Made by a program: the position numbers and the translations under genes. From Hyphomonadaceae bacterium UBA5336 (GTDB lineage Bacteria > Pseudomonadota > Alphaproteobacteria > Caulobacterales > Hyphomonadaceae), in the NCBI GenBank assembly GCA_002408125.1, contig DHQO01000002.1:191529-229211 (forward strand): a stretch of 37,683 bases of DNA, read 5' to 3'. Below are positions 7,656-16,457 of the stretch, piece by piece. Positions within the stretch are counted from its first letter, which is position 1, and the number at the start of each line of letters is the position of its first letter. The notes under the pieces are model-generated. The model saw nothing but the letters and a program-made list of their open reading frames with translations. It did not search any database and was not told the origin of the DNA.

Positions 7656-8818
7656 AGCTCGCCGGCCTGAAAGTCCTCGACCTGTCGGCTTTCCTGCCGG
7701 GCCCGCACATGACCATGATGATGGCCGATCACGGCGCGGACGTAATCATGATCGAGCCGGCCAATGATCTCGGCGAACCGGTGCGCGAGATCGGCGAGAA
7801 AACCGCTGACGGGGTCTCGGTCTGGTTCCGCAATATCGCGCGCGGCAAGCGCAGCCTGAAGCTCAATCTGAAAGACCCGGACGGGCTTGCCCTATTCCTG
7901 AAACTGGCAAGCACGGCCGATGTCGTGGTCGAGGCCTTCCGGCCTGGCGTGGTCAAGCGCCTCGGCGTGGATTATGACAGCCTGCGCGAGGCCAATCCCG
8001 GCCTTGTCTACTGTTCCATTTCGGCCTTCGGGCAGGCCTCCAGCCTTGCCACCAAGCCTGCCCATGATGTCACCGTCCAGGCCATGGCCGGTCTGGTTGA
8101 CCTCAATCGCGGGCAGGATGGCAAGCCGGCCATGCCATGTATACCCTTCGCCGACGCCTCGGCCTCGCTGATGGCTCTGTCGGCCATCCTGATGGCACTC
8201 TATCGCCGTCAGATGACCGGCGAAGGCGACTATATCGACATCTCCATGTTTGATTCCGCCCTCGCCTGGACACCGAATGTGCTCGGACCGACCTTTGCGG
8301 AAAACCGCCGGCCCGAGCCGAAGCAGATGCGCAGTTTCGGCGGCAGCGCGATGTACAATATCTATCCGACCTCTGATGGCGCCTTCCTCGTCCTTGGCGG
8401 CAGCGAGGTGAAGTTCGCGGCCAATCTGCTCGACGCTCTCGGCCGGCCTGATCTCCTCGAATTCGCAAAGCTCCCGCCCGGCCCCGGGCAGGCACCGCTG
8501 CGGAATTTTTTCACCGAAACCTTCGCGGGCAAACCGCTCGCCGACTGGCAAGCCTTCCTCGCCGACGTGGATTGCTGCTGGAGCTGGGTGCGCGACCTGA
8601 AGGAGGTGTTCGACGATCCCTTCGTCCGCGAGCGCGGCATGGTCATGACCGACGCGGACGGCAATCGCCATATCGGCCCGCCCATCCGCTTTCGCGCTGA
8701 GGCCAGCGCGCCGAAGCTCGATGTCCCGGCATTCGGCCAGCATTCGGAAGACATCGCCGCCGAAACCGGGCTGGACACGGAAGACATCGCGGCCCTGAAA
8801 GCGCGCGGCACGATTTGA
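7652..8818 (+). CDS. CaiB/BaiF family (type III) CoA-transferase 2
   Basis: This 388-residue protein is a second CaiB/BaiF member, clearly diverged from its neighbour. The N-terminal GLKVLDLSAFLPGPHMTMMMADHGADVIMIEP is typical, and the catalytic aspartate is Asp168 in PFADASASL. It starts inside the end of the first CaiB gene and is the last gene of the operon, followed after 33 bp by a terminator-like hairpin. Pairs of CaiB genes may encode separate transferases or two subunits; the sequence does not decide. It acts in the cytoplasm on a CoA acceptor acid that I cannot name. Confidence 0.9.
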   Translation: MKLAGLKVLDLSAFLPGPHMTMMMADHGADVIMIEPANDLGEPVREIGEKTADGVSVWFRNIARGKRSLKLNLKDPDGLALFLKLASTADVVVEAFRPGVVKRLGVDYDSLREANPGLVYCSISAFGQASSLATKPAHDVTVQAMAGLVDLNRGQDGKPAMPCIPFADASASLMALSAILMALYRRQMTGEGDYIDISMFDSALAWTPNVLGPTFAENRRPEPKQMRSFGGSAMYNIYPTSDGAFLVLGGSEVKFAANLLDALGRPDLLEFAKLPPGPGQAPLRNFFTETFAGKPLADWQAFLADVDCCWSWVRDLKEVFDDPFVRERGMVMTDADGNRHIGPPIRFRAEASAPKLDVPAFGQHSEDIAAETGLDTEDIAALKARGTI

Positions 8819-8851
8819 CGCGTGCAGCGTCCGCCCGGTGATCACGAATTG

Positions 8852-8880
8852 AGCCGGATGGGCCGGAAATCGGGCTTTTT
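8852..8880 (+). terminator. Probable rho-independent terminator
   Basis: AGCCGGAT and ATCGGGCT can pair with one central mismatch around a 9-base loop, and five T residues follow. It lies 33 bp after the second CaiB gene and just before operator site 4, a sensible end for the CitE operon. Confidence 0.6.
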
Positions 8881-8892
8881 CGAACAGATCAC

Positions 8893-8908
8893 AAATGATA
8901 TATCATTT
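8893..8908. promoter_or_regulatory. GntR operator site 4 (perfect palindrome)
   Basis: AAATGATATATCATTT is a perfect palindrome 39 bp before the ATG of the first MmgE/PrpD gene. It should control the PrpD-PrpD-ligase-amidase operon. Confidence 0.88.
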
Positions 8909-8947
8909 ATCTTGTGTGTCACATGCCAGCACCGTTAGAAAGACCTG

Positions 8948-10258
8948 ATGACCGGCCAAGTCGAAACACCCCCTCTGACCCTCCAACTGGCCACGCTGCT
9001 TGAGCGTGACCGGAGTGCAGCGCTGCGCGAGCGCGCGGGCCTGCACCTGCTCGACTGGCTCGGCTGCGCGGCGGCTGCGCGTCGGTCCGATGCGGCCCAG
9101 GCTGGCGCCGTGCTGAATGACGGCTCCATGGCGGCGCGGGCGTTTTATCTCGGCCTGCTCGGCAATGTGCTGGAAATGGACGATGTCGACAAACAGGCCA
9201 TCCTGCATCCCGGCCCAAGCATCATACCCGCCGCTCTGGCCCTGTGCGAAGCTGACTTAGCGCTGTTGGAACGCCTGCCGGATGCGATCATTGTCGGCTA
9301 CGAGGCCACAATCCGCCTCGGGCGCGCGACCGGGCCCGGCCACTATGCGCTGTGGCACACGACCGGCACCTGCGGCGCGATCGGCGCAGCGGCGGCCTGC
9401 AGCCATCTGCTCGGCCTCGACACGCTGGCCACGGCACACGCCCTCGCCCTTGCCATGAGCCAGGCCTGCGGCCTCTGGCAGACCCGGCATGAGCCGGACA
9501 GCATGGGCAAGCAGCTCCACACCGCCCATGCCGCACGCGCCGGCCTGACCGCCGCTCAACTGGCCGCAGCAGGCTTCAAGGGGCCTCTGACAATCCTGGA
9601 AGGCGAGCAGGGCTTCTTCGCCGCCTGCGCGCCGGGGGCCACTCCCGCCGATCTGATGCGGCCTTATCCTTCGCCCTGGCTGATCGAGGATGTCAGTTTC
9701 AAGCCCTGGGCAGCCTGCCGGCATGCCCATGCCACCATCGACGCGGCACTTCTGGTGCGAGAGCAACTGCACGAAGGTGCCCAGATCCGGCAGATCCTGG
9801 TGACCACCTATCCCGACGCCCTGAAATTCTGCGACAAGCCGGAGCCGGGCACGACCATCGAAGCCAAGTTCTCCCTGCAGCACAGCACAGCCGTCGTCCT
9901 CGCACGCGGCAAGCCGGAAATTGCCGATTTCGATCCCGGCGCGATTGCCGACCCTGAACTGATTGGCCTGCGCCAGCTCACACGCGTTGAGGCCGACGAG
10001 CCCTACATCTCCAACTATCCCGCACGCTATGGCGCCTCGGTGTCGGTACAGTTGGCCGATGGAAGCCAGATCCGCTGCGCGGCGCCTGATGCGCTCGGCG
10101 ATCCTGAAAATCCCCTGACCATGGATGAGATCCACGCCAAGGCCCGCACGCTGATGGCACATGGCGGCGTCAGCGCCGATCAGGCTGAGGGCCTGATTGC
10201 GGGATCGAGAAGCCCGGACGCGGCCTTCGCTGCCCTGGTGAATGAGGTGCTGGGATGA
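8948..10258 (+). CDS. MmgE/PrpD family protein 1
   Basis: This 436-residue protein belongs to the MmgE/PrpD family, which includes 2-methylcitrate dehydratase and cis-aconitate decarboxylase. Landmarks are the helical N-terminal LLDWLGCAAAARRS, the central TGTCGAIGAAAA, and the SFKPWAACRHAHATID motif (about 255-270), which keeps the usual Cys and His. The reaction could be dehydration or hydration of a branched tricarboxylic acid, or isomerisation. It is the first gene of a four-gene operon under operator site 4 and overlaps the second PrpD gene by four bases, so the two may form a heteromer. Which acid it uses is unknown. Confidence 0.87.
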   Translation: MTGQVETPPLTLQLATLLERDRSAALRERAGLHLLDWLGCAAAARRSDAAQAGAVLNDGSMAARAFYLGLLGNVLEMDDVDKQAILHPGPSIIPAALALCEADLALLERLPDAIIVGYEATIRLGRATGPGHYALWHTTGTCGAIGAAAACSHLLGLDTLATAHALALAMSQACGLWQTRHEPDSMGKQLHTAHAARAGLTAAQLAAAGFKGPLTILEGEQGFFAACAPGATPADLMRPYPSPWLIEDVSFKPWAACRHAHATIDAALLVREQLHEGAQIRQILVTTYPDALKFCDKPEPGTTIEAKFSLQHSTAVVLARGKPEIADFDPGAIADPELIGLRQLTRVEADEPYISNYPARYGASVSVQLADGSQIRCAAPDALGDPENPLTMDEIHAKARTLMAHGGVSADQAEGLIAGSRSPDAAFAALVNEVLG

Positions 10259-11631
10259 CCAATACCGATGCCTTCGTCGCTCACGCCCTGAACCTGCGCT
10301 TTGAGGATATTCCCGCACCTGCTGCCGCAAAGGCGAAGATCTTCCTGCTCGACAGCCTTGGCGTTGGCATTGCCGGGGCCGGTGCGCCGCTCACCGACAC
10401 TGTGCGGCAGACGACCCTCTCATGGGGCACCGGAGACGGCGTCCATGTCTGGGGCGCGGGCGGGCTGAAAGCCTCGGCGCCCGACGCGGCCTTCCTGAAC
10501 GCCTTCCAGATCCACGGCCAGGAATTCGACTGCGTGCATGAGCCGGCTGTGGTCCATCCCATGGCGGTCATTCTTGCCGCCCTGATGGCCGAGACGGAAA
10601 CCGCGCCCGCGCCGGTATCAGGCAAGGAGCTGCTGGCCGCGATCACGATCGCGGTGGACATGGCCGCCGGGCTCGGCGTGGCAGTGTCGAGCCCGATCCG
10701 GTTTTTCCGTCCGGCCAATGCCGGCCTGTTCGGCGCCGCGCTCGGTCTCTCCCGCCTGCGGGGCTTTTCTCCAGAGCAGACCAAGGGCGCCCTCGGCCAT
10801 GCCCTCTCCTTCTGCTCGGGAACCATGCAGGCGCATATCGAGGGGCTGCCATCTCTCGCGCTTCAGGTCGCGAATGCGGCCCGCGCGGCGCAAATGGCAG
10901 TGGACCTTGTGTCGGCCGGCATTCCCGGTGCACAGGATGCCCTGGAAGGCCCCTATGGCTATCTCGCCCTGTTCGAAGAGGAATTCGACCTCACACCAGT
11001 AGCCCAGAGCCTCGGCCAAGCCTGGCGCATCGCCGAGGTCAGCCACAAGCCCTTCCCCACCGGGCGCGCCGCGCATGGCGGGATTACGTTGATCCGGAAG
11101 CTGCACGATCAGGGCGTCACGGCCGACAATCTCGAAGCGCTGACCCTGCGCGCGCCACCGCTGATCAAACGCCTCGTCGGGCGCCCGCGCCTTGACGAGA
11201 TGTCGGTGAGTTATGCGCGCCTCTGCTTCCAGTATTCCGGCGCGGTTGCCCTCCTGCATGGCACCGTGACGCTGGAGGACTTCTCGCAGCAAGCCCTGAG
11301 CGATCCCGTTACCCGCGCGCTCGGCCCCCGCATTCAGGTCGAGGATGACGGGACGCCCGACCCGGCAGCCTTCGTCCCGCAGGTCGCCACGGCGCGCCTG
11401 AAGGACGGCTCAACCGTCACCGCAACCATCGACGCGATCTATGGTGCGCCAGCCAATCCCATGACGCCTGAAGATCACCTGGCCAAGTTCCATGCCTGCC
11501 TGGCCTTCGGATTTGGCGGCCCGCGACCGGCCCTCGCACAGCAGATCATCGACCGGGTCGAGTATATCGAAACCCTTCAAGACACCTCGCAACTGGCGCG
11601 CCTCGCCGCTGGAAAGGAGACACCGGAATGA
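10255..11631 (+). CDS. MmgE/PrpD family protein 2
   Basis: This 458-residue protein is a second MmgE/PrpD member, with LDSLGVGIAGAGAPL near residue 30, IHGQEFDCVHEPAVVHP near 85, and AEVSHKPFPTGRAAHGG near 260. In the last motif the Cys seen in the first copy is Gly, so the two active sites are not equivalent. ATG overlaps the preceding stop by four bases, and its own end overlaps the ligase gene by four bases. The tandem pair suggests either a two-subunit enzyme or two steps on related branched tricarboxylic or dicarboxylic acids. Confidence 0.87.
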   Translation: MTNTDAFVAHALNLRFEDIPAPAAAKAKIFLLDSLGVGIAGAGAPLTDTVRQTTLSWGTGDGVHVWGAGGLKASAPDAAFLNAFQIHGQEFDCVHEPAVVHPMAVILAALMAETETAPAPVSGKELLAAITIAVDMAAGLGVAVSSPIRFFRPANAGLFGAALGLSRLRGFSPEQTKGALGHALSFCSGTMQAHIEGLPSLALQVANAARAAQMAVDLVSAGIPGAQDALEGPYGYLALFEEEFDLTPVAQSLGQAWRIAEVSHKPFPTGRAAHGGITLIRKLHDQGVTADNLEALTLRAPPLIKRLVGRPRLDEMSVSYARLCFQYSGAVALLHGTVTLEDFSQQALSDPVTRALGPRIQVEDDGTPDPAAFVPQVATARLKDGSTVTATIDAIYGAPANPMTPEDHLAKFHACLAFGFGGPRPALAQQIIDRVEYIETLQDTSQLARLAAGKETPE

Positions 11632-13016
11632 AGCACAATCTCTATCACGATGCGATCGACTGGGAGGCGCTGCAGCGCGAGCACCCCGTCGGCGACGCCT
11701 TCATCGCCTTCGCACGCCAGAGCCGGGACGAGATCCGCGCCCATCAGGAGCGCCTGTTCGCACGCTGTGTCGCGCGCGCCTGGCAGATCCCGTTCTATCA
11801 GCGCCTTTGGGGCAATGCCGGCATCGAGCCGGGCGACATCAAGGGCCTGGAGACACTGCCTTCCCTGCCCATGTTCGACAAGTCCGACATCATGGCGAGC
11901 ATCGATGCCAAACCGCCCTTCGGCGATTTCGGCGGGATCGACCTGGCATCGGGCGACCATCCGCCGGTGATCATCCACACGACCTCCGGCACAACCGGCA
12001 ATCCGCAGGTCCTGATGTTCGGCGCCAAGTCCCGCGAGGTCCAGAACATCATGTTGGGCCGGATCTACCAGCTTCAGGGCCTGCGCCCGGACGATATCGT
12101 CCACTCGGTCTATGGCCACGGCATGATCAATGGCGGGCACTATGTGCGCGAGGCCGTCACGCACTGGACCAATGCGGTCTTCCTGTCGGCCGGCACAGGC
12201 ATCGAGACCCGTTCGGCCCGCCAGGTCGAGATCATGCGCGACTTCGGCGCGACGGTGATTGTCGGTTTTGCCGACTATATCAAGAAGCTCGCCAAGGTCG
12301 CCGTCGAGCAAGGCATCGACCCCGTCAAGGACCTCAAGATCCGCATGATTTCCGGCCATCTCGGCCGTGAGGACAAGACCACGCTCTCAGACGCCTGGGG
12401 CGGTGTGGACTGCTATGACTGGTATGGCGTCGGCGACACCGGCATCATTGCCGGCGAGGGGCCGGACCGTGACGGGCTCTATGTCATGGAAGATGCGCAG
12501 GTCATGGAAGTCTGCGACATCGAAAACGGCCAGCCAGTGCCGGAGGGGGAGAGCGGCGACATTGTCTGCACCAGCATCCACAAGGACGATGTCTATCCGA
12601 TCATCCGGTTCAACACCCATGATGTGACACAGGTGAAAAAGGGCACTTCTTCCCTCGGCTTGAACCTGACCCGGATAGAGGGATTCCTCGGCCGCTCCGA
12701 CAATATGGTGAAGATCCGCGGCATCAATATCTTCCCGCAAGCCATGGGCCCGATCCTGGAAGAGGATGCGAGCTTTGCCGGGGAGTTCATCTGCAAGGCC
12801 ACGCGCGATGCAAACGGGCGCGACGATTTCATTGTCTGCGCGGAAATCAACGGCGCACTCGATACAGCCACAGCCGAGCGTTTCCGCGCCATCCTGAAGA
12901 AAGCCATCGGCATTGATTGCGGCGTGGAACTGGCAAAACCTGGCGAGCTTGCCCCGCTGACCCAGACCGAGGTGCGCCAGAAGCCGATCCGGCTGATCGA
13001 TGAGCGGTTCAAGTGA
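11628..13016 (+). CDS. PaaK-like AMP-forming acyl-CoA ligase
   Basis: This 462-residue protein resembles phenylacetate-CoA ligase. The nucleotide-binding loop TTSGTTG is at about 118-124, a DWYGVGDTG segment follows near 265, the GDIVCTS and FNTHD segments lie near 310-330, and the C-terminal LGRSDNMVKIRGINIFP marks the mobile AMP-binding C-domain. It should activate a carboxylic acid with ATP and CoA. Its ATG is preceded by AAGGAG inside the end of the PrpD gene. PaaK relatives accept aryl acids, but the neighbours do not suggest an aromatic path, so an alicyclic or branched acid is equally possible. Confidence 0.86.
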   Translation: MKHNLYHDAIDWEALQREHPVGDAFIAFARQSRDEIRAHQERLFARCVARAWQIPFYQRLWGNAGIEPGDIKGLETLPSLPMFDKSDIMASIDAKPPFGDFGGIDLASGDHPPVIIHTTSGTTGNPQVLMFGAKSREVQNIMLGRIYQLQGLRPDDIVHSVYGHGMINGGHYVREAVTHWTNAVFLSAGTGIETRSARQVEIMRDFGATVIVGFADYIKKLAKVAVEQGIDPVKDLKIRMISGHLGREDKTTLSDAWGGVDCYDWYGVGDTGIIAGEGPDRDGLYVMEDAQVMEVCDIENGQPVPEGESGDIVCTSIHKDDVYPIIRFNTHDVTQVKKGTSSLGLNLTRIEGFLGRSDNMVKIRGINIFPQAMGPILEEDASFAGEFICKATRDANGRDDFIVCAEINGALDTATAERFRAILKKAIGIDCGVELAKPGELAPLTQTEVRQKPIRLIDERFK

Positions 13017-14239
13017 CCCGAGAGGCTGCCTGCCGCGCGCGGATCGAATGGCTGAACCCATCGATCAATGCCTTCCTGGACCTGACCGAACCGGTAGACA
13101 GCGCGGGTCCATGCTATGGCGTGAAATCCAATATTGCTGTCGCAGGCCTGCCCTGGACGGCGGGAATCGGCGCGCTTTCCGGTCAGATCGCCGAGGGCGA
13201 CGCCACGGTGGTCCGCCGGATCCGTGCGGCGGGCGGGGGCATTCTCGGCACGCTGAACATGCATGAGGCCGCCCTCGGGGCGACCACCGACAACCCGCAT
13301 TTCGGGCGCACGCACAATCCCTGGAAACACGGCTACACGCCGGGCGGGTCCTCTGGCGGGTCCGGCGCGGCGGTCGCGGCGGGCCTCTGCGATGTCGCGC
13401 TCGGCTCCGACACGATGGGCAGCGTGCGCATTCCTGCCGCCTATTGCGGCGTGCAGGGACACAAGCCGACCACCGGCCTTGTTCCCAATGATGGTGTGAT
13501 CGCCCTGTCCTACACTTATGACCATGTCGGCCCGATAGCCCGCCGGGTCGAGGGTCTGTGGACCAGCCTGCATGTAATGGCGGGCTGGGGCGCCCCGGCC
13601 CCCTTTGTCCCGAAAGCGCTGTCTGGCCTGCGGATCGGTGTCTGGCATGGCAATGGCGAAGTCACCCTGACACAAGCGGTCGCGACTGGCCTTGAGGTGA
13701 CCTGCCAGCGCCTGCGCGATGCCGGTGCCGATCTCGTCGAAGTCACGCCGCCGCACTACGAATATGGCCGCTCACGCCTGGCCGGGCTCCTGGTCTGCGA
13801 GTTCGAGGCCAATCGGGTGCATGCCGAGCGCCTTGCCGAAAACCCGGAAGGCTTTTCCGAAGGTTTCCGCAAGCTTCTGGCATGGGGTGCGCGCCAGCCG
13901 GCCGAGCGCGTCGAGGCGGCCTATGCCTATCTGCGCTCGATCCGGGCCGCCGCGCCTGCGGCCTTTGACGGGGTGGATGCGATTATCGCCCCCACAGCGC
14001 CGCAGACCGCTTTCAGCTTCGATGAGCCGGCGCCGGCGAACCAGGCCGATTTCACCGCATGGGCTGATTTTGCCGCCCTGCCCGCGACCGCCGTGTTCAG
14101 TGGGCTGGACGCCGCCTCGGGTCTGCCGACCTCGCTGCAGGTAATCGGTCCGGAGGGCAGCGACAGGGAGACGCTTGAGATCGCAGGTGCCTTCGAAGCC
14201 TTGTTCGGCGCGCCGCCCCTGCCGCCCGGCCTTGAATAG
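13013..14239 (+). CDS. Amidase signature family hydrolase
   Basis: This 408-residue protein has the Ser-cisSer-Lys catalytic set of the amidase signature family: Lys38 in YGVKSN, cis-Ser113 in GGSSGGSGAA, and nucleophile Ser137 in SDTMGSVRIPA. It should hydrolyse a carboxamide to acid and ammonia in the cytoplasm. The start is GTG in a GTGA overlap with the ligase gene, so it is translated by coupling. It is the fourth and last gene of the PrpD operon and ends 5 bp from a converging crotonase gene. Family members include half-amidases, which fits de-amidation of an opened imide, but also aryl and alkyl amidases. Confidence 0.9.
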   Translation: MTREAACRARIEWLNPSINAFLDLTEPVDSAGPCYGVKSNIAVAGLPWTAGIGALSGQIAEGDATVVRRIRAAGGGILGTLNMHEAALGATTDNPHFGRTHNPWKHGYTPGGSSGGSGAAVAAGLCDVALGSDTMGSVRIPAAYCGVQGHKPTTGLVPNDGVIALSYTYDHVGPIARRVEGLWTSLHVMAGWGAPAPFVPKALSGLRIGVWHGNGEVTLTQAVATGLEVTCQRLRDAGADLVEVTPPHYEYGRSRLAGLLVCEFEANRVHAERLAENPEGFSEGFRKLLAWGARQPAERVEAAYAYLRSIRAAAPAAFDGVDAIIAPTAPQTAFSFDEPAPANQADFTAWADFAALPATAVFSGLDAASGLPTSLQVIGPEGSDRETLEIAGAFEALFGAPPLPPGLE

Positions 14240-14244
14240 ACCGC

Positions 14245-15030
14245 TCAGCGGAAGGTGAAGTCCGGCGGACGTTTTTCCAGGAATGCGCGATACCCTTCCT
14301 GGAAGTCCTCATTCGCAAAGCCCTCCAGGAACAGCGCCCGGGCTTCCTCGCTGTCACTGTCCCAGCCGGCCGCCACACCGTCGACCATGCGCTTGACCGC
14401 ACGGACCGACCATTGCGAGACACCGCCAATGGATGCCGCCAGGGAGCGCGCCGTTTCGAGCGCTTCGCCAGCCTCGCAGAGATGGCTGACCAGCCCGAGC
14501 CCGGCGGCTTCCTCGGCCAGGACCAAACGTCCCGTCATGAGGATTTCCTTGGTGCGCGCCGCGCCGACCAGCTCGACCAGGCGGCGCGTGTCATCTGCCG
14601 CATAGACCAGCCCGAGCTTGGCCGGCGTCACGGCAAATTTCGAGCGGCGCCCGGCGACACGGAAATCGCAAGCCGTGGCGATACTGACGCCGCCCCCGAC
14701 ACAGGCCCCGTCGATCGCGGCGATGACGGGCTTTGGGCAGCGCTCAATGGCCAGAAGAGCCTGCTTGATGGCTTCGCCGGAGGCTGCCGCCGTTTCTGGA
14801 GTGGAATAGATTTCCTCAAACTCGGAGATATCCGCCCCGGCGCTGAAGGCCCCGGCCATGCCGCCATGAATGATGATCGTCTTGACCTCCGGCTGGGCTG
14901 CTGCCTCCGATATCAGACCGGGCATCGCGCTCCACATGGCCTGCGACATGGCATTACGCCGGGCGGGCTGGTTCAGGGTGATGAAACCGATATCGCCATC
15001 GCGTTCGAGATAGATGGGTGCAGAGCTCAT
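14245..15030 (-). CDS. Crotonase (enoyl-CoA hydratase/isomerase superfamily) with altered catalytic residues
   Basis: This 261-residue protein has the crotonase fold, with the oxyanion-hole motifs AFSAGADI (61-68) and IDGACVGGGVSIA (106-118). The two glutamates that hydrate enoyl-CoA in classical enoyl-CoA hydratase are both absent: the GGGCE position is Ser116 and the PE position falls in TPAKLG (135-140). It therefore probably does another crotonase reaction, such as isomerisation, thioester hydrolysis or C-C cleavage. It is the last gene of the leftward operon and overlaps the aldehyde dehydrogenase gene by four bases. Confidence 0.85.
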   Translation of the reverse strand: MSSAPIYLERDGDIGFITLNQPARRNAMSQAMWSAMPGLISEAAAQPEVKTIIIHGGMAGAFSAGADISEFEEIYSTPETAAASGEAIKQALLAIERCPKPVIAAIDGACVGGGVSIATACDFRVAGRRSKFAVTPAKLGLVYAADDTRRLVELVGAARTKEILMTGRLVLAEEAAGLGLVSHLCEAGEALETARSLAASIGGVSQWSVRAVKRMVDGVAAGWDSDSEEARALFLEGFANEDFQEGYRAFLEKRPPDFTFR

Positions 15031-16457
15031 TCAGAATCCTCGGCAAACTGGGACATTGTGAGGGGACGGCCGGTATTGGCGATCAGCGCCTTGCGCCGCA
15101 CGAACCGGGTCAGGCCTGCAGCGCCCATCCGGCTCGGGCCGAGGCCGGAGGATTTGAAGGCCTGCTTTTCGGCCTCGTGGAACAGCGAGGTCAGCGCCGC
15201 ATCGTTTAGCGAGATGGCGCCGGCCTCAAGCTCCAGGGCGACCTCTTCGGCCTGGTCGAGATCGGCGGCAAAGACCGCGGCCGACAGGCCGAATTCGGTG
15301 TCATTGGCGAGCGCGATGGCTTCTTCGACCGTGTCGAAAGCCATGACGGGCATGACCGGGCCGAATGTTTCCTCGCGCATGACCTGCATGTCCTGGGTCA
15401 CATCGGTGAGCAGGGTCGGCCCAAGCCAGAGCCCGCCACCGGACAGATGGATCCTGCCGCCACAGACCAGCTTCGCCCCGCGCGCCACGGCATCGGCGAT
15501 GTGCTGGGTCAGGATATCAGCCTGATTCTGGTAGATGATCGGCCCGAGATCGCCCCGGCCGATATCCTCGTCATTGAAGCGGATCTGCCTGGCCTTCGCG
15601 GCAAGCAGGTCGACAAATTCCTCGTGTATGGACCGGTCGACATAAATCCGCTCGATCGACTGACAGGCCTGACCGGTGCCGAGCACGGACCCGCGCAGCG
15701 CCGCATCGGTCGCCAAATCGAGATCCGCCCCTGCCAGGACGATCATCGGGTCCTTGCCGCCAAGTTCGAGGAAGGCAGGGATCAGCCTGCCCGCGGCCTG
15801 CATGGCAACCTTGCGCCCGGTTGCAACCGAGCCGGTAAAGCAGACCAGATCGACGACATCGATCAGGTTTGAACCCGTCGAACCGCCGCCGGTAACGATG
15901 GCGACAAGATCCCCGAAGCCGGCTTCATCCAGCGCCACCTGAAAGGGACGGACAAATCTCGGCGTAACTTCGCTCGGCTTGATCATGACCGAACACCCGG
16001 CCAGCAGGGCCGGTATGGCGTCGATGAGAGACAGGAGCAGAGGATAGTTCCAGGGCGAGATCACGCCAATGAGGCCATAGGGAACATACTGCCCCCGATG
16101 CCGGATCGCAGGGTTGCTGCGCCCCTGGGTCCAATCGGTCTTCTCCGGCACGCCCTGAAAGGCGGCCCAGCCTCGGACCGTGCCGATCACTGCGTCGACT
16201 TCAATGCCAGCAATGCGCCGCCGGCCGGTATCAGCCTCCACGGCCGCCGCAATCCCGGCCCTGTGAGCCAGCATGCAGTCTGCAAGCCGGGAGAGCCGGC
16301 TTGCCCGCTCGGCCGGTCCGATTTGCTGCCAGTCAACCTGGGCCGCGCGGCAGCGCGCAGCGGCGGCTGAGATTTCAGCCGGGCCAGCGACCGGGATCTG
16401 ATGGTCGATCAGACCCGTCCTGGTATTCCTGACCTTGAGAAAGGATGTTTCCATCAT
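15027..16457 (-). CDS. Aldehyde dehydrogenase (NAD(P)-dependent)
   Basis: This 476-residue protein is a full aldehyde dehydrogenase: SPWNYPLLL at 134-142, MIKPSEVTP at 158-166, FTGSVATG at 207-214, the general base Glu231 in FLELGGKDP, and the nucleophile Cys265 in GQACQS. It oxidises an aldehyde to an acid, or to an acyl-CoA in a few branches. Start codons at 16457 and 16454 are adjacent; both overlap the stop of the FAD oxidase gene. Following an alcohol-oxidising flavoenzyme, it most likely finishes an alcohol-aldehyde-acid sequence on a side chain. Confidence 0.93.
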   Translation of the reverse strand: MMETSFLKVRNTRTGLIDHQIPVAGPAEISAAAARCRAAQVDWQQIGPAERASRLSRLADCMLAHRAGIAAAVEADTGRRRIAGIEVDAVIGTVRGWAAFQGVPEKTDWTQGRSNPAIRHRGQYVPYGLIGVISPWNYPLLLSLIDAIPALLAGCSVMIKPSEVTPRFVRPFQVALDEAGFGDLVAIVTGGGSTGSNLIDVVDLVCFTGSVATGRKVAMQAAGRLIPAFLELGGKDPMIVLAGADLDLATDAALRGSVLGTGQACQSIERIYVDRSIHEEFVDLLAAKARQIRFNDEDIGRGDLGPIIYQNQADILTQHIADAVARGAKLVCGGRIHLSGGGLWLGPTLLTDVTQDMQVMREETFGPVMPVMAFDTVEEAIALANDTEFGLSAAVFAADLDQAEEVALELEAGAISLNDAALTSLFHEAEKQAFKSSGLGPSRMGAAGLTRFVRRKALIANTGRPLTMSQFAEDSE

